Notes under the pieces: generated by a model
Seen by the model: only the letters and a program-made list of their open reading frames with translations
What the model was told of the DNA's origin: nothing
The model's database searches: none
NCBI GenBank assembly: GCA_951812305.1
Contig: CATOSB010000017.1
Coordinates: forward strand, 124,001-188,000
Reading direction: 5' to 3'
DNA: 64,000 bases
Source of the DNA: an uncultured Paracoccaceae bacterium
GTDB lineage: Bacteria; Pseudomonadota; Alphaproteobacteria; Rhodobacterales; Rhodobacteraceae
Part shown: positions 47,617 through 56,915 of the stretch, piece after piece
Position numbering within the stretch: the first letter of the stretch is position 1
Layout: each line of letters opens with the position of its first letter
Made by a program: the position numbers and the translations under genes

Positions 47617-48323
47617 GCGTCCACCCCAAAATAGGCGGCGGTGATTTGGTCGTGGGTTACGTCGCCGGTCGTGCCTTCCAGTGCGATGCGTCCTTCCATC
47701 AGGCAGATAACACGGGACGACATTTTCAACGCCTGCTGAATATCTTGTTCAACGATCATCGCCGTCATGCCCTCGCCAACAATCCCCGGCAGTGTTTCGT
47801 AGATCTGGCGGATCACCAGGGGCGCGAGGCCAAGCGAAATTTCATCAAACAGGATCAGATCCGGATTCGCCATCAACGCCCGGCCAATTGCCACCATCTG
47901 TTGCTGTCCGCCCGAAAGCGATGTCGACGGTTGCGACCGGCGTTCCGCCAGTATGGGAAACAGCTCATAGACTTTATTGAGATCCCATGCGCCACGCCGC
48001 CCAACCTTGCCGCCGATGATCAGGTTCTCTTCGACCGATAGCGAAGGAAACAGTTGTCGCCCTTCCGGCACTAGTGCAATGCCGAGTCCCGCCACCTGAT
48101 CAGCCCTCAAAGCCCCGATGCTTTGTTCGCGATAGCGGATAGCGTCGGACTGGTTCTTCAGAAGGCCGGATATGGAGCGCATCAGGGTTGTCTTCCCGGC
48201 GCCATTCGCACCAATGATTGCGACAACTTCGCCGGCATTCACTCGCAAGTTCAGCTTATATAGAGCCTGAAAATCGCCATAATACGCATCCAGTTCAGTC
48301 AGGTGCAGGATCGGGTCAGACAT
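47613..48323 (-). CDS. Liv-type ABC transporter ATPase (LivF-like)
   Basis: 236 aa. Walker A IIGANGAGKTTL, signature SLSGGQQQMVAIGRAL, Walker B LILFDEISLGLAPL, which is the LivF style. Overlaps the LivG-like gene by 8 bp. Confidence 0.95.
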   Translation of the reverse strand: MSDPILHLTELDAYYGDFQALYKLNLRVNAGEVVAIIGANGAGKTTLMRSISGLLKNQSDAIRYREQSIGALRADQVAGLGIALVPEGRQLFPSLSVEENLIIGGKVGRRGAWDLNKVYELFPILAERRSQPSTSLSGGQQQMVAIGRALMANPDLILFDEISLGLAPLVIRQIYETLPGIVGEGMTAMIVEQDIQQALKMSSRVICLMEGRIALEGTTGDVTHDQITAAYFGVDA

Positions 48324-49044
48324 TCGGGTCGACCCCCAGGTAAATCTCCTTCACTTCGGGGCTTTCCATGATCGTCTTGGGTGCGCCTTCGGCTATTTTC
48401 TTGCCGAAATCGATGACGATCAGACGCTCGACGACAGCCAGGAGGGCGTGAACCACATGCTCGATCCAGATGATCGTCGTGCCACGTGCGTGGATAGTCT
48501 TGATCGTATCGATCAACGAATGGCATTCCGCTTCGGTCAGACCACCAGCGATTTCATCAAGCAGCAAAAGCTTGGGTTTTGCCGAAAGCGCGCGGGTCAA
48601 TTCCAATCTTTTGCGTTCAAGCAAGGTAAGCGTTCCCGCCCGCGCGTTGGCCTTGGGTAACAGCCCGGTTTCTTCCAGCACCGAAAGCGCATGAGCTTCT
48701 GCCTTGTCGCCCGTCAACCCGGCACCCTGCGTTGCGCCGACAAGCGCGTTTTCGAACACCGTCATCCCGCCGAACGGCTGCGGAATCTGAAACGACCGAG
48801 CGATGCCCATCTTGCACCGCGCGGCCGCTGAGTTTGTCGTTATGTCCGCTCCCGCAAAGCTAATCTTGCCGCCATCGGGGCGCAAAGTGCCCGTGATCAA
48901 GTTGAACAGAGACGTTTTGCCCGCGCCATTTGGCCCAAGGATGCCGATGGCCTCGCCCTCCGTCACATCAAAGGATGTGGCGTCCGCGACGACGACGGCA
49001 CCGAAGGACTTTTGCAGCCCCGATACGGACAAAAGCGCGGACAA
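48316..49044 (-). CDS. Liv-type ABC transporter ATPase (LivG-like)
   Basis: 242 aa. Walker A ILGPNGAGKTSLFN, signature LTLLERKRLELTRAL (LivG proteins often have this altered form) and Walker B LLLLDEIAGGLTEAE. The frame starts at a TTG (49044) with AGGAATAGGG upstream, and a stop codon lies in frame just before it, so a non-ATG start is required. Confidence 0.94.
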   Translation of the reverse strand: MSALLSVSGLQKSFGAVVVADATSFDVTEGEAIGILGPNGAGKTSLFNLITGTLRPDGGKISFAGADITTNSAAARCKMGIARSFQIPQPFGGMTVFENALVGATQGAGLTGDKAEAHALSVLEETGLLPKANARAGTLTLLERKRLELTRALSAKPKLLLLDEIAGGLTEAECHSLIDTIKTIHARGTTIIWIEHVVHALLAVVERLIVIDFGKKIAEGAPKTIMESPEVKEIYLGVDPNV

Positions 49045-49053
49045 GCCCTATTC

Positions 49054-50325
49054 CTATCCCAACAGCTTAAGATCAGCGGTGATCGGAATTTCAGGTGCGG
49101 GACCATTGCCCACGATCTGTAACTCGTACCCTTCGCCCTGCTTTTGCCACTGGCCACCGACGAGCGGCGTTTTGGTAACGTTGTTGATTGGCCCGTTGTC
49201 CCAGTTCACCGGCCCGACGATCGTATTCAGATCAGTCGAAGTGATGGCCGCAACGATCGCTTCCGGATCGTCCAGATCTTCTGCCCGCCGCACAACATCG
49301 GCCACAACTTCGAACAACGCGTGTTTAAAGCCGATGGGCTGGGTCCAGGGGCGGCCTGATGCCTCAGAGTAGCCACCTGCCAGGTCTTTGGACGAAGTGC
49401 CGGTCAACGAAGAGGTGTACGGGTGGTGCGGCGACCACCAGACCTCTGTCGTTAGCCCATCGCCCCGCTCACCCAGGCCTTCAATCACCGACGGGAACAG
49501 CAACGCTTTGCCAATGGTTACGATTCGCGGGTTAAAGCCTTGCTGCGCGGCCTGGCCCCAGAAGGTCGTAAAATCCGGCGGAATCATATTGCCAGTGACG
49601 ATTGTACATTCGGCCTCTTTGAAGGCCGCAATCTGGTTGGAAAAGTCATCCGACAGCACCTGATACCGGCCCGGATCGGTGACATTAAACCCTGCGGCTG
49701 TCATTGCGGGCGGTAAGCCGCGCTCTGGATCACCAAAGGCGTTTCCATCGGCGTCATTGGGGAACAGTCCGGCGACATTGGTGCCAATATCACCCTTGGA
49801 CCACATGTCCAATGTGGCGGCAATCCAATCCTCGATGCCGAAGAAGAAGTGATAGGTGTATTGGAATCCTTCGCCCGGCACGCCGCTGCGACCAAAGAAA
49901 TAGGGCTGCCACGGGCAATCGGTAGTTACGCAGGGGATTTCGTTGATCTCTGCCTGATCGGCCACCGGATTTACCGTGTCAGGGGTAGAGGCGGCAACGA
50001 TTATGTCCACTTCGTCACCCAGGATCAGGTCTGCGGCCACTTCTGATGCTCGGTTGGAGTTGGATTGGCTGTCCTTCGAAATGATTTCGATGTCATAATG
50101 CTTTCCGTTATTTTCGATGCCTCCGGCAAAAGCCTCTTGGATGCCGGCAAGGATATACTCATCCGCCTCGGCAAATCCGGCGAGCGGTCCGGTGCGCGGG
50201 CTGACATGCCCGACCCTTAGAACGGGGTTGGCGGCATAGGCGCGGGTAGACCGCAATATCGCGGGTGCGGCAACGCCCGCGGCAAGTCCGGCTAACATGC
50301 GGCGTCGGTTGGTTAGATGTGTCAC
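49054..50325 (-). CDS. Liv-type ABC transporter substrate-binding protein
   Basis: 423-aa periplasmic binding protein (type I fold, LivK/amide-binding style). A twin-arginine-like signal NRRRMLAGLAAGVAAPAIL ends near RAYA-AN, so export through Tat is likely. LRVGHVSPRTGPLAGFAEAD opens the mature domain. GTG start at 50325 after GGGAGGAATACT. First gene of the transporter set and 21 bp after the dehydrogenase gene. Ligand unknown. Confidence 0.93.
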   Translation of the reverse strand: MTHLTNRRRMLAGLAAGVAAPAILRSTRAYAANPVLRVGHVSPRTGPLAGFAEADEYILAGIQEAFAGGIENNGKHYDIEIISKDSQSNSNRASEVAADLILGDEVDIIVAASTPDTVNPVADQAEINEIPCVTTDCPWQPYFFGRSGVPGEGFQYTYHFFFGIEDWIAATLDMWSKGDIGTNVAGLFPNDADGNAFGDPERGLPPAMTAAGFNVTDPGRYQVLSDDFSNQIAAFKEAECTIVTGNMIPPDFTTFWGQAAQQGFNPRIVTIGKALLFPSVIEGLGERGDGLTTEVWWSPHHPYTSSLTGTSSKDLAGGYSEASGRPWTQPIGFKHALFEVVADVVRRAEDLDDPEAIVAAITSTDLNTIVGPVNWDNGPINNVTKTPLVGGQWQKQGEGYELQIVGNGPAPEIPITADLKLLG

Positions 50326-50346
50326 AGTATTCCTCCCTTGGTTCGT

Positions 50347-51267
50347 CTAGTTTTTGCGCAGTATCGTCTCTAGTTTTCTCAGATGTTCGGCCACGCGTGC
50401 CTTGGTTGTGTCAAGTTCGCCTTCGCCGTAATCGCGAAAACCACTGCCCGCGGCCATTCCTTTACGCCCTTCATCCAGCAACACTTGCAGATAGGGCGAT
50501 GGTTTCTGACCATTTTCCAGGTCGAACAAAACCTGTGCGTGGATGTCTTGCGTCAACTCGATCCCTACCAGATCGGCATTCTCAAGCGGGCCAAGTACCG
50601 CCAGCCGACGACCAAAACTGGCCTTGACGACATCATCGACAGCTTCTGCCGTGCAGATACCGTTTTCGACAAGGCTGATCGCCTCGCGCCACAGAGCGTG
50701 CTGCAACCGGTTGCCAATAAAGCCGGGCACATCTTTTTCGACCATCACCGGGGTTTTACCCGCGTCGGCCAGCAGGTCATACATGGCCTGTGCTATGTCT
50801 GGATCAGTCCATTCGGTTTTGACCACCTCGACCAGCGGGATCATGTGCGGTGGGTTCCACCAATGGGTGCCGAGCGCTCGAAGGCGATTGTTCAATCCCT
50901 CCATGATCTTGGTGATCTGAATGACGGATGTGTTGGACGCCAAAATCGCGTTTTCTGGCGCGTTAGACTCGATATCGGCGAAAATCGACCGCTTGAGATC
51001 CAGTTTTTCGGGTGCAGCCTCAAACACTACATCAATTTCTCTGACTGCTTGACCGATGCCGTCGGCGAGAGACACATGTGCCACCGCGTTCGCGATCTCT
51101 GTTTTATTCGCGCCAAGCAGGCGCATACTTTCAGCGATGCGATCCGGGACAGTGGCCAAGGTGGCGGCAACCGGATCTGTCACGACCACATCGTGACCGG
51201 CCCGCGCGAATGTCAGCGCGATGCCGTGACCCATCAGGCCACCGCCTATTACAGCGATCCTAGTCAT
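50347..51267 (-). CDS. 3-hydroxyacyl-CoA dehydrogenase family protein
   Basis: 306-aa NAD-dependent beta-hydroxy acid dehydrogenase. The Rossmann motif GGGLMGHGIA starts at residue 8, catalytic His is expected in ALGTHWWNPPH, and the C-terminal domain begins near DVPGFIGNRLQHALWRE. The single-domain length and the WWNPPH variant are like carnitine or hydroxybutyryl-CoA dehydrogenases rather than fatty-acid multi-enzymes. With the BKACE downstream, it could oxidise a beta-hydroxy acid to the keto acid that BKACE cleaves (inference). Confidence 0.9.
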   Translation of the reverse strand: MTRIAVIGGGLMGHGIALTFARAGHDVVVTDPVAATLATVPDRIAESMRLLGANKTEIANAVAHVSLADGIGQAVREIDVVFEAAPEKLDLKRSIFADIESNAPENAILASNTSVIQITKIMEGLNNRLRALGTHWWNPPHMIPLVEVVKTEWTDPDIAQAMYDLLADAGKTPVMVEKDVPGFIGNRLQHALWREAISLVENGICTAEAVDDVVKASFGRRLAVLGPLENADLVGIELTQDIHAQVLFDLENGQKPSPYLQVLLDEGRKGMAAGSGFRDYGEGELDTTKARVAEHLRKLETILRKN

Positions 51268-51312
51268 GACCTTCCAGGTTGGTGAATTCCGACACTGATC
51301 CGCGCGAAAATG

Positions 51313-52098
51313 TCATCCCGCCGTGTACCCCCCGTCAGCGTAAAGGATGTGTCCGGTGTAAAAATCCGATGCGCGCGACGACAGGAACAACAGCGGTCCG
51401 GCCAGATCCTCTGGTTCGCCTAGCCGTCCCTTTGGGACACGCGTCAGAAACCCGTTGCGTACGGCTGTCGCTTCGTCAGTCTCTTCGAACATCCACGCGG
51501 TCAATGGAGAGCGGAACACGGTTGGCGCAATTGCGTTGACTGTAATCCCAGTCGGCCCCAATTCGCAGCCTAAAGCCTTGGTAATGCCATCGACAGCCGC
51601 CTTGGAAGCGCAATAGGCGGTGTATCCCGCCGGATGCCCCAACAATCCGCGCGCTGACGACATCAGCACAACTTTTCCTCCATCGCCTTGGGCCTTCATT
51701 TGCGTGGTCGCAGCGCGGGCCATCAGCCAGCTTTGCGTGACATTCGCGTCCATAACGCCCTCGAATGTCGAAGGCTCCATTTCGTCGATCTTCGCGACTT
51801 TGTTCATGCCACTTGCCACGACAAGAATGTCGAGCCGCCCATATGTCGCGACGGCATCATCGACCATTGCCTTGCAGGCCGCTTCGCTGTCAGGTCGGGC
51901 GTTTATCTGGTGCGTTTCGCCTTTGCACCGGCCCGCAACTTCGGCCATCGCGTTAACGTTCCCGGCGGCCAAAACGACCTTGCAACCTGCGCCAGACAGA
52001 CACTCTGCCGCCACCGCGCCAAACGCACCGGATGCGCCGGTTATCAGGGCTACTTTACCCTTCACATCAAAGAACGAAAGCGGGTCAGACAGGCTCAT
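51313..52098 (-). CDS. Short-chain dehydrogenase/reductase (SDR)
   Basis: 261-aa classical SDR. The cofactor motif is TGASGAFG near residue 19; the catalytic Ser is in VLMSSARGLLG and the Tyr-Lys pair in YTAYCASKAAVDG. NAD(P)-dependent oxidation of an alcohol is expected. ATG overlaps the cupin stop codon. The C-terminal GGYTAG is typical. Confidence 0.93.
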   Translation of the reverse strand: MSLSDPLSFFDVKGKVALITGASGAFGAVAAECLSGAGCKVVLAAGNVNAMAEVAGRCKGETHQINARPDSEAACKAMVDDAVATYGRLDILVVASGMNKVAKIDEMEPSTFEGVMDANVTQSWLMARAATTQMKAQGDGGKVVLMSSARGLLGHPAGYTAYCASKAAVDGITKALGCELGPTGITVNAIAPTVFRSPLTAWMFEETDEATAVRNGFLTRVPKGRLGEPEDLAGPLLFLSSRASDFYTGHILYADGGYTAG

Positions 52099-52448
52099 TT
52101 CGGACGTCCCCCTTCAGGATATGGAATGACAACCAGCATCTTGCAGATATGGTTCGACTTGTTTTCGATCCGGCGATCCTGACCGGGCGGAATGGTACAA
52201 CTATCCATCGTGCGCAGAACCTCGGTCTTACCGTTCCATTCGATCGTCATCTCGCCTTCCAGCACGACATAAACCTTCTCGAACGGTGTCGAATCCGGCC
52301 CTGCGCCGCCGCCGGGAAGAAACTGACTAAACCCGATCCACTGGTTTTCCGGTCCGCCATCCTCGAACCCTTGCAGGCGCAGGCCCGCGACGCCCCAATG
52401 GTTCGGGGCCTCATAGGTTGGTGCATCCTCGAAACGGTTGATCTTCAT
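52095..52448 (-). CDS. Cupin-domain protein
   Basis: 117-aa single cupin barrel. FEKVYVVLEGEMTIEWNGK and later CTIPPGQDRRIENKSN mark the two cupin motifs, but the usual His ligands are sparse (none in the FEKVYVV segment), so metal binding is uncertain. It overlaps both neighbours by one to four bases, so it is translated with the cyclase and SDR. Role unknown, perhaps isomerase or lyase in the pathway. Confidence 0.85.
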   Translation of the reverse strand: MKINRFEDAPTYEAPNHWGVAGLRLQGFEDGGPENQWIGFSQFLPGGGAGPDSTPFEKVYVVLEGEMTIEWNGKTEVLRTMDSCTIPPGQDRRIENKSNHICKMLVVIPYPEGGRPK

Positions 52449-53287
52449 CAGAACTCTTCCCCGGCTTCGATGCGATAGCCCTGTCCTTTATCCATCATTG
52501 CAACCAGACGAATGATGCAGCCATCGCCGCGATCCCAGTTCCAAGGAAAGAAGGCGAAAGTTACGCGCTTGCCGGTCACCGCATCTAGGTCGCCGCCGAC
52601 ATTTTCGATGCCGAGGATGCCATTGGAGAATAGTTTCTGATGAACCGGTTCCCACTCCGGGAAGGCCTCATCCCACGGCGTGCCGCCAGACCATTCCAGA
52701 TATTCCTGCTCCAGATGCGGCAGGATCGGGCCATTACGCTGTGGGCCGATGGCGGTGGCCAGCGGGTGGTCGTTGGCTTGCGTGTCGTGGCCGACAACCT
52801 TGACGCCCTTTTCCACCATCCAGTCCGCCGCCGATGGCACCAAACCGGGGCAGTAGGCGAAATAGTCGCCGTCTTCATATTGCTTGTGCCAGCCGGTGTT
52901 GATGATCAGCACATCGTTCTTTCGGATCGCGTGGCCACAGGCTTTTTCAAGATCGTCACCGGTGATCTGCTCCCACTTTTTCTTCGGGATCGAGACGACA
53001 AGGCCGGAGCCGAAAAAGTGCGGCAGTGGCACCTCGTCAATGAAGGGCGTGCCCTGCACCACATGCGCCGGGGCGTCGATGTGTGTGGTGACGTGCATCG
53101 TCGTGGTGATCGTCTGGCTCAGAACGCCCGATTTTGCCATGTAATGCTTGCGGTCGATCTGCACATCCTTGAAATACGGCCAGTTTGGACATTGGAACCC
53201 ATATCGATGGCTGAGGTTCACGAATTCCAGCCCCATGTCGTTATTGGTGTTTTCCTGAAAATCAATTCCACGGATCGTGACGGTCAT
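52448..53287 (-). CDS. Cyclase-family hydrolase (kynurenine formamidase-like fold)
   Basis: 279-aa metal-dependent hydrolase. The family motif HxxTHxDxPxH appears as MHVTTHIDAPAHV; the C-terminal part has GVKVVGHDTQANDHPLA. Members open lactams, formamides or cyclic acids. It is the first gene of the minus-strand catabolic run and diverges from the IclR gene, so it is the likely regulated promoter-proximal gene. Confidence 0.9.
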   Translation of the reverse strand: MTVTIRGIDFQENTNNDMGLEFVNLSHRYGFQCPNWPYFKDVQIDRKHYMAKSGVLSQTITTTMHVTTHIDAPAHVVQGTPFIDEVPLPHFFGSGLVVSIPKKKWEQITGDDLEKACGHAIRKNDVLIINTGWHKQYEDGDYFAYCPGLVPSAADWMVEKGVKVVGHDTQANDHPLATAIGPQRNGPILPHLEQEYLEWSGGTPWDEAFPEWEPVHQKLFSNGILGIENVGGDLDAVTGKRVTFAFFPWNWDRGDGCIIRLVAMMDKGQGYRIEAGEEF

Positions 53288-53333
53288 CTGTTCCTCCCAA
53301 AGTAAGACTCACTTTTGTTTCGTATCATGGTGC

Positions 53334-53348
53334 AATTGTATCACAATT
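53334..53348. promoter_or_regulatory. Candidate operator between the cyclase and iclR-type genes
   Basis: Perfect inverted repeat AATTGT-ATC-ACAATT in the 143-bp divergent gap, 47 bp from the cyclase start and 83 bp from the regulator start. A 15-bp palindrome of this kind is what an IclR dimer would bind. No footprint is implied. Confidence 0.45.
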
Positions 53349-53430
53349 CGGTCAAGCCTTGATTTGTACCGCATTGCGGGTTATTCAGCCGAAAGACTGA
53401 CGGCCAAACCAGCAGCGGACGGGATACACA

Positions 53431-54183
53431 GTGAAGGATCATGAAACCTATAAGAATCAAGGCATTCAAGTCATTTCCCGTGCCGCTGCCGTGCTGCGTT
53501 TGTTGGGGCGAGACACTGGCGGGTTAAGCCTTGGTCAGATCGCGACCGCCGTTGAGCTCCCCCGCTCTACGGTACAGCGCATCGTAGGCGCCTTGTCGGA
53601 CGAGGGATTCGTTTCCACCAGTGGGGGAAGCGGCAGGATCAGGCTGGGACCCGAGATTCAAAACCTCGCAAACGCCACGGCAGTTGCACCGCGCGACAAG
53701 TTGCGACCCTTGATGCAAAGAATTGCGCGAGAGACCGGAGAAACCGTTGATCTGGCCGTGCTTCAACGCGGCCAAATGCTTTTCATAGACCAAATCGTCG
53801 GCAGCCAGCGCTTGCGCACAGTTTCCAGTATCGGAGAGTCCTTTCCTCTGACGACAACAGCGAATGGAAAGGCTGCGCTGGCCTGTCTGGATGAAATCGA
53901 AGCAACAAGCCTAATTCTGGCCGAACTGAAATCGACAAGACAGCATGATCGGAAACTGCCCGACCTACTCTTAGAAATTGAGACTATACGCGAAGGCGCG
54001 TTGGCCAGAGATGAGGATGAGCACACTGAAGGCGTTTCGGCGCTTGGTTTTGGTATTATAGATACAACGGGTGATATATTTGCAATTTCCGTGCCTGTCC
54101 CCAGCAGCCGCTATGAGCGTCAGAAAAGCAGGCTTTTGAGCGCATTGAACGCAGCCAGAAATGCGGCAAATGAATTGGCCTGA
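53431..54183 (+). CDS. IclR-family transcriptional regulator
   Basis: 250 aa. Winged helix at residues 8-70 with AAAVLRLLGRDTGGLSL and ELPRSTVQRIVGALSDEGF, then the effector-binding domain with VDLAVLQRGQMLFIDQIV and the typical TTTANGKAALACL. GTG start at 53431. Divergent from the cyclase gene, so it probably controls the catabolic run in response to a pathway intermediate. Confidence 0.94.
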   Translation: MKDHETYKNQGIQVISRAAAVLRLLGRDTGGLSLGQIATAVELPRSTVQRIVGALSDEGFVSTSGGSGRIRLGPEIQNLANATAVAPRDKLRPLMQRIARETGETVDLAVLQRGQMLFIDQIVGSQRLRTVSSIGESFPLTTTANGKAALACLDEIEATSLILAELKSTRQHDRKLPDLLLEIETIREGALARDEDEHTEGVSALGFGIIDTTGDIFAISVPVPSSRYERQKSRLLSALNAARNAANELA

Positions 54184-54188
54184 CGTCG

Positions 54189-55124
54189 CTAAACAGGCCT
54201 AGTCGGGGAAAGTCCGCTTATACCCAGGTAGGCGGAATAAAGCGACGTCGTTCCGCAGATGAACAACCGGTTCAGTTTCGGCCCACCAAAGCACAAGTTG
54301 GCAACCGTTTCCGGGATCAGGATTTTACCTATCAAGTCGCCGCGGGTGTTGAAACAGTGCACCCCATCCGTAGCGGAGCTCCAAAGGCGACCCGCCTCAT
54401 CAACCCGAAAGCCGTCGAAAACGCCACAGGTGCAGGTCGCAAACACCTCGCCCCCGGCAATCGAATTGTCTGCATTGACAATATGGCGACGAATGTGACG
54501 CGGTCCATCCGGGTCGTGGCTGGCACCAGTATCAGCGATGTAAAGGACACTTTCATCGGGTGAAAACGCCAGACCGTTGGGTTTCACATAGTCTTCCGCG
54601 ACAATTGAAATTTCGCCGTCCGGATCAACGCGGAAGACGTGGCAACGATCATCAAGCTCGCTGTCCGCCTTATTGCCTTCGTAGTTTGTCAAAATGCCGT
54701 AGGTCGGATCGGTGAACCAGACGGAACCGTCCGATTTGACCACGACGTCGTTTGGCGAATTCAGCCGCTTGCCCAGATAGTTGTCGGCTATCACGGTGAT
54801 TGATCCGTCATGTTCCGTTCGCGTCACCCTCCGTGACTGATGTTCACAGGTGACGAGCCGCCCTTTCCGATCCACGGTGTTACCGTTGGAATGGTTCGAC
54901 GGTGCGCGAAATACAGATACTGATCCGTCCGTATCGTCAAATCGCATCATACGGTTATTGGGAATGTCCGACCAGATCAGATACTTGCCTGCAGCGAACC
55001 ATGCCGGGCCTTCGGACCAACGCGCACCAGTCCAAAGACGTTCCACCCGTGCGTGCCCGATCAGACAATCGCCGAATTCCGGTTCGTAGATTTCAAAACC
55101 GGTACCTTCAACTTCTCCGTACAT
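54189..55124 (-). CDS. SMP-30/gluconolactonase-family protein
   Basis: 311-aa six-bladed beta-propeller lactonase-like enzyme. Metal-site residues are in ARWSEGPAWF (Glu), GKRLNSPNDVVV (Asn) and SPDESVLYIADTG (Asp). Hydrolyses a sugar or related lactone. Start 55124 (MYGEVEG) follows GAAGAGGG; an in-frame codon 48 bp upstream was rejected. It converges on the IclR gene with 5 bp between them, and may share a transcript with the Dpp-type transporter upstream. Confidence 0.9.
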   Translation of the reverse strand: MYGEVEGTGFEIYEPEFGDCLIGHARVERLWTGARWSEGPAWFAAGKYLIWSDIPNNRMMRFDDTDGSVSVFRAPSNHSNGNTVDRKGRLVTCEHQSRRVTRTEHDGSITVIADNYLGKRLNSPNDVVVKSDGSVWFTDPTYGILTNYEGNKADSELDDRCHVFRVDPDGEISIVAEDYVKPNGLAFSPDESVLYIADTGASHDPDGPRHIRRHIVNADNSIAGGEVFATCTCGVFDGFRVDEAGRLWSSATDGVHCFNTRGDLIGKILIPETVANLCFGGPKLNRLFICGTTSLYSAYLGISGLSPTRPV

Positions 55125-55196
55125 TACCGCCCTCTTCTTTTCCCCGATGCGCGGATACCTGGGTCTTTCCACTGTGCGCCAAAGGGTTTTTGCAAT

Positions 55197-56915
55197 CTAG
55201 CCTTCAGATTTCGAGCCGTTTTGCAATTCTTCGAGACTGACAATTCCTTCGAGTTTTGGCATCAGCGACAAAAGGCTTTGTGTATAGGGATGTTGCGGTC
55301 GTTCGAAAAGCATTTTGGTTTCCTGCTCTTCCACAAGCTGGCCTGCGTGCATCACGGCGACCCGATCGCACATCTGACGCACAACGGGCAAGTCATGGCT
55401 GATAAAAAGCATCGTCAGGCTGAGGTGTTCCTGAAGGTCTTTTAGTATGTTCAGTATCTGGGCCTGAATTGAAACGTCCAGCGCCGATGTCGGTTCGTCG
55501 CAAATCAGAAATCTTGGCTGCGTTGCCAGCGCTCTGGCAATGGAAATCCGTTGCCTTTGCCCGCCGGAAAACTCGTGCGGATATTTCATTCCGGCTGCGG
55601 AACCGAGGCCTACACGCTCAAGCAACTCATCAACCCGGTCACGCAGTGCCTTTCCGTTCAAGATGCCGTGGTGTTTGGCAGGCTCGGCAACGATTGCATC
55701 CACGCGCATTCGCGGATTAAGCGATGAATAAGGGTCCTGAAAGATCATTTGGATTTGCCGCCGGTATGACGACAAATCTGATTTTCCGGTGATCTCTTCT
55801 TCATCAAAGGAAATCGTTCCGCCGTCGGCCCGGTAAAGTCCGGCAATGGTTCGGGCGATCGTCGACTTGCCTGAGCCACTTTCGCCGACGATGCCAAAAA
55901 CCTCACCCTGCCGAATATCAAAGGACACATTGTCGACGGCGTTGAACCACTCGCGGTTTGCTCTTAGAAGCGCGCGTTTTTTGATGAAGCGTTTGGTCAA
56001 ATTTCGAATTTGGAACAAAGGTGCTTCGCGATTGACCGCCGTTTCCTTCCAATTTCGCGCCAGATCCTGAATGTGAAACTCCGTCGTACGCCCGCCGTAG
56101 GAAATCAATGGGAAGCGATGAAGGCGCACGGTAGGCCTTGGGACAGCAGCAATCAGACTTTTGGTGTATTCGTGGCTTGGGTTTCCAAGCACCAGCTTGG
56201 TCGGCCCGGTTTCGACAACTTTGCCCCGATACATCACGGTCATTCGGTCGGTCGTGTCGGCGATAACCCCCATGTCATGTGTGATCAGGATCACCCCAAC
56301 CTGCCGTTCCCGCGCCAATTCTTTGATGAGATCGAGAATTTGCGCCTGAATCGAGACATCCAGTGCGGTCGTCGGCTCGTCGGCGATGATCACGTCGGGT
56401 TCGCTGCACAGCGCCAGTGCGATAACAACGCGTTGTCGCATCCCACCGGAGAATTGATGCGGATATTGATCGATGCGCAGATTCGGTTCCGGAATGCCGA
56501 CGCGATCCAACAGGTCAATCGCGCGGCCATCGGCCTCGCTTTGGCTGACGTCCAGATGCGCGGAAATCGTCTCGACCAGTTGTTGGCGGACCGTGAATAG
56601 CGGGTTAAGCGACGTTAGAGGATCTTGAAAGATCATGCTGATCTTCTTGCCGCGCAGCGCGCGCATGGCAGACCGATCAAGACCAGAAATCATTTCGCCG
56701 TTCAGATGAATCGTGCCACCGGCAATCTCACCGGGTCGTTCCAGCAGACCCATCACCGCGGCACCAATGGTGGATTTGCCAGCGCCGGATTCCCCGACCA
56801 GTCCGTGAATTTCACCAGCTTCGACCGACAGGTTGGCATTGTCGACAGCGACAAATAATTCGCGTCGCGTGGGAAAAACAACCGTCAGGTCGCGGATTTC
56901 AAGGAGGGTCGTCAT
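55197..56915 (-). CDS. Peptide/opine-type ABC transporter ATPase with two fused nucleotide-binding domains (DppD-DppF type)
   Basis: 572 aa. The first half has Walker A GESGAGKSTIG and signature QFSGGMRQRVVIAL; the second half has GESGSGKSTIA and EFSGGQRQRISIARAL, each with Walker B (VIIADEPTTALD; LICDEPTSALD). Each half is longer than a Liv ATPase, as in dipeptide, nickel and glutathione importers. The fusion replaces separate DppD and DppF. Overlaps the permease by one base. Confidence 0.95.
   Translation of the reverse strand: MTTLLEIRDLTVVFPTRRELFVAVDNANLSVEAGEIHGLVGESGAGKSTIGAAVMGLLERPGEIAGGTIHLNGEMISGLDRSAMRALRGKKISMIFQDPLTSLNPLFTVRQQLVETISAHLDVSQSEADGRAIDLLDRVGIPEPNLRIDQYPHQFSGGMRQRVVIALALCSEPDVIIADEPTTALDVSIQAQILDLIKELARERQVGVILITHDMGVIADTTDRMTVMYRGKVVETGPTKLVLGNPSHEYTKSLIAAVPRPTVRLHRFPLISYGGRTTEFHIQDLARNWKETAVNREAPLFQIRNLTKRFIKKRALLRANREWFNAVDNVSFDIRQGEVFGIVGESGSGKSTIARTIAGLYRADGGTISFDEEEITGKSDLSSYRRQIQMIFQDPYSSLNPRMRVDAIVAEPAKHHGILNGKALRDRVDELLERVGLGSAAGMKYPHEFSGGQRQRISIARALATQPRFLICDEPTSALDVSIQAQILNILKDLQEHLSLTMLFISHDLPVVRQMCDRVAVMHAGQLVEEQETKMLFERPQHPYTQSLLSLMPKLEGIVSLEELQNGSKSEG

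Noticed and set aside
50383-51285. 300-aa plus-strand frame opposite the hydroxyacyl-CoA dehydrogenase
   Set aside because: Antisense shadow; the minus strand has a clear Rossmann motif and operon overlap.
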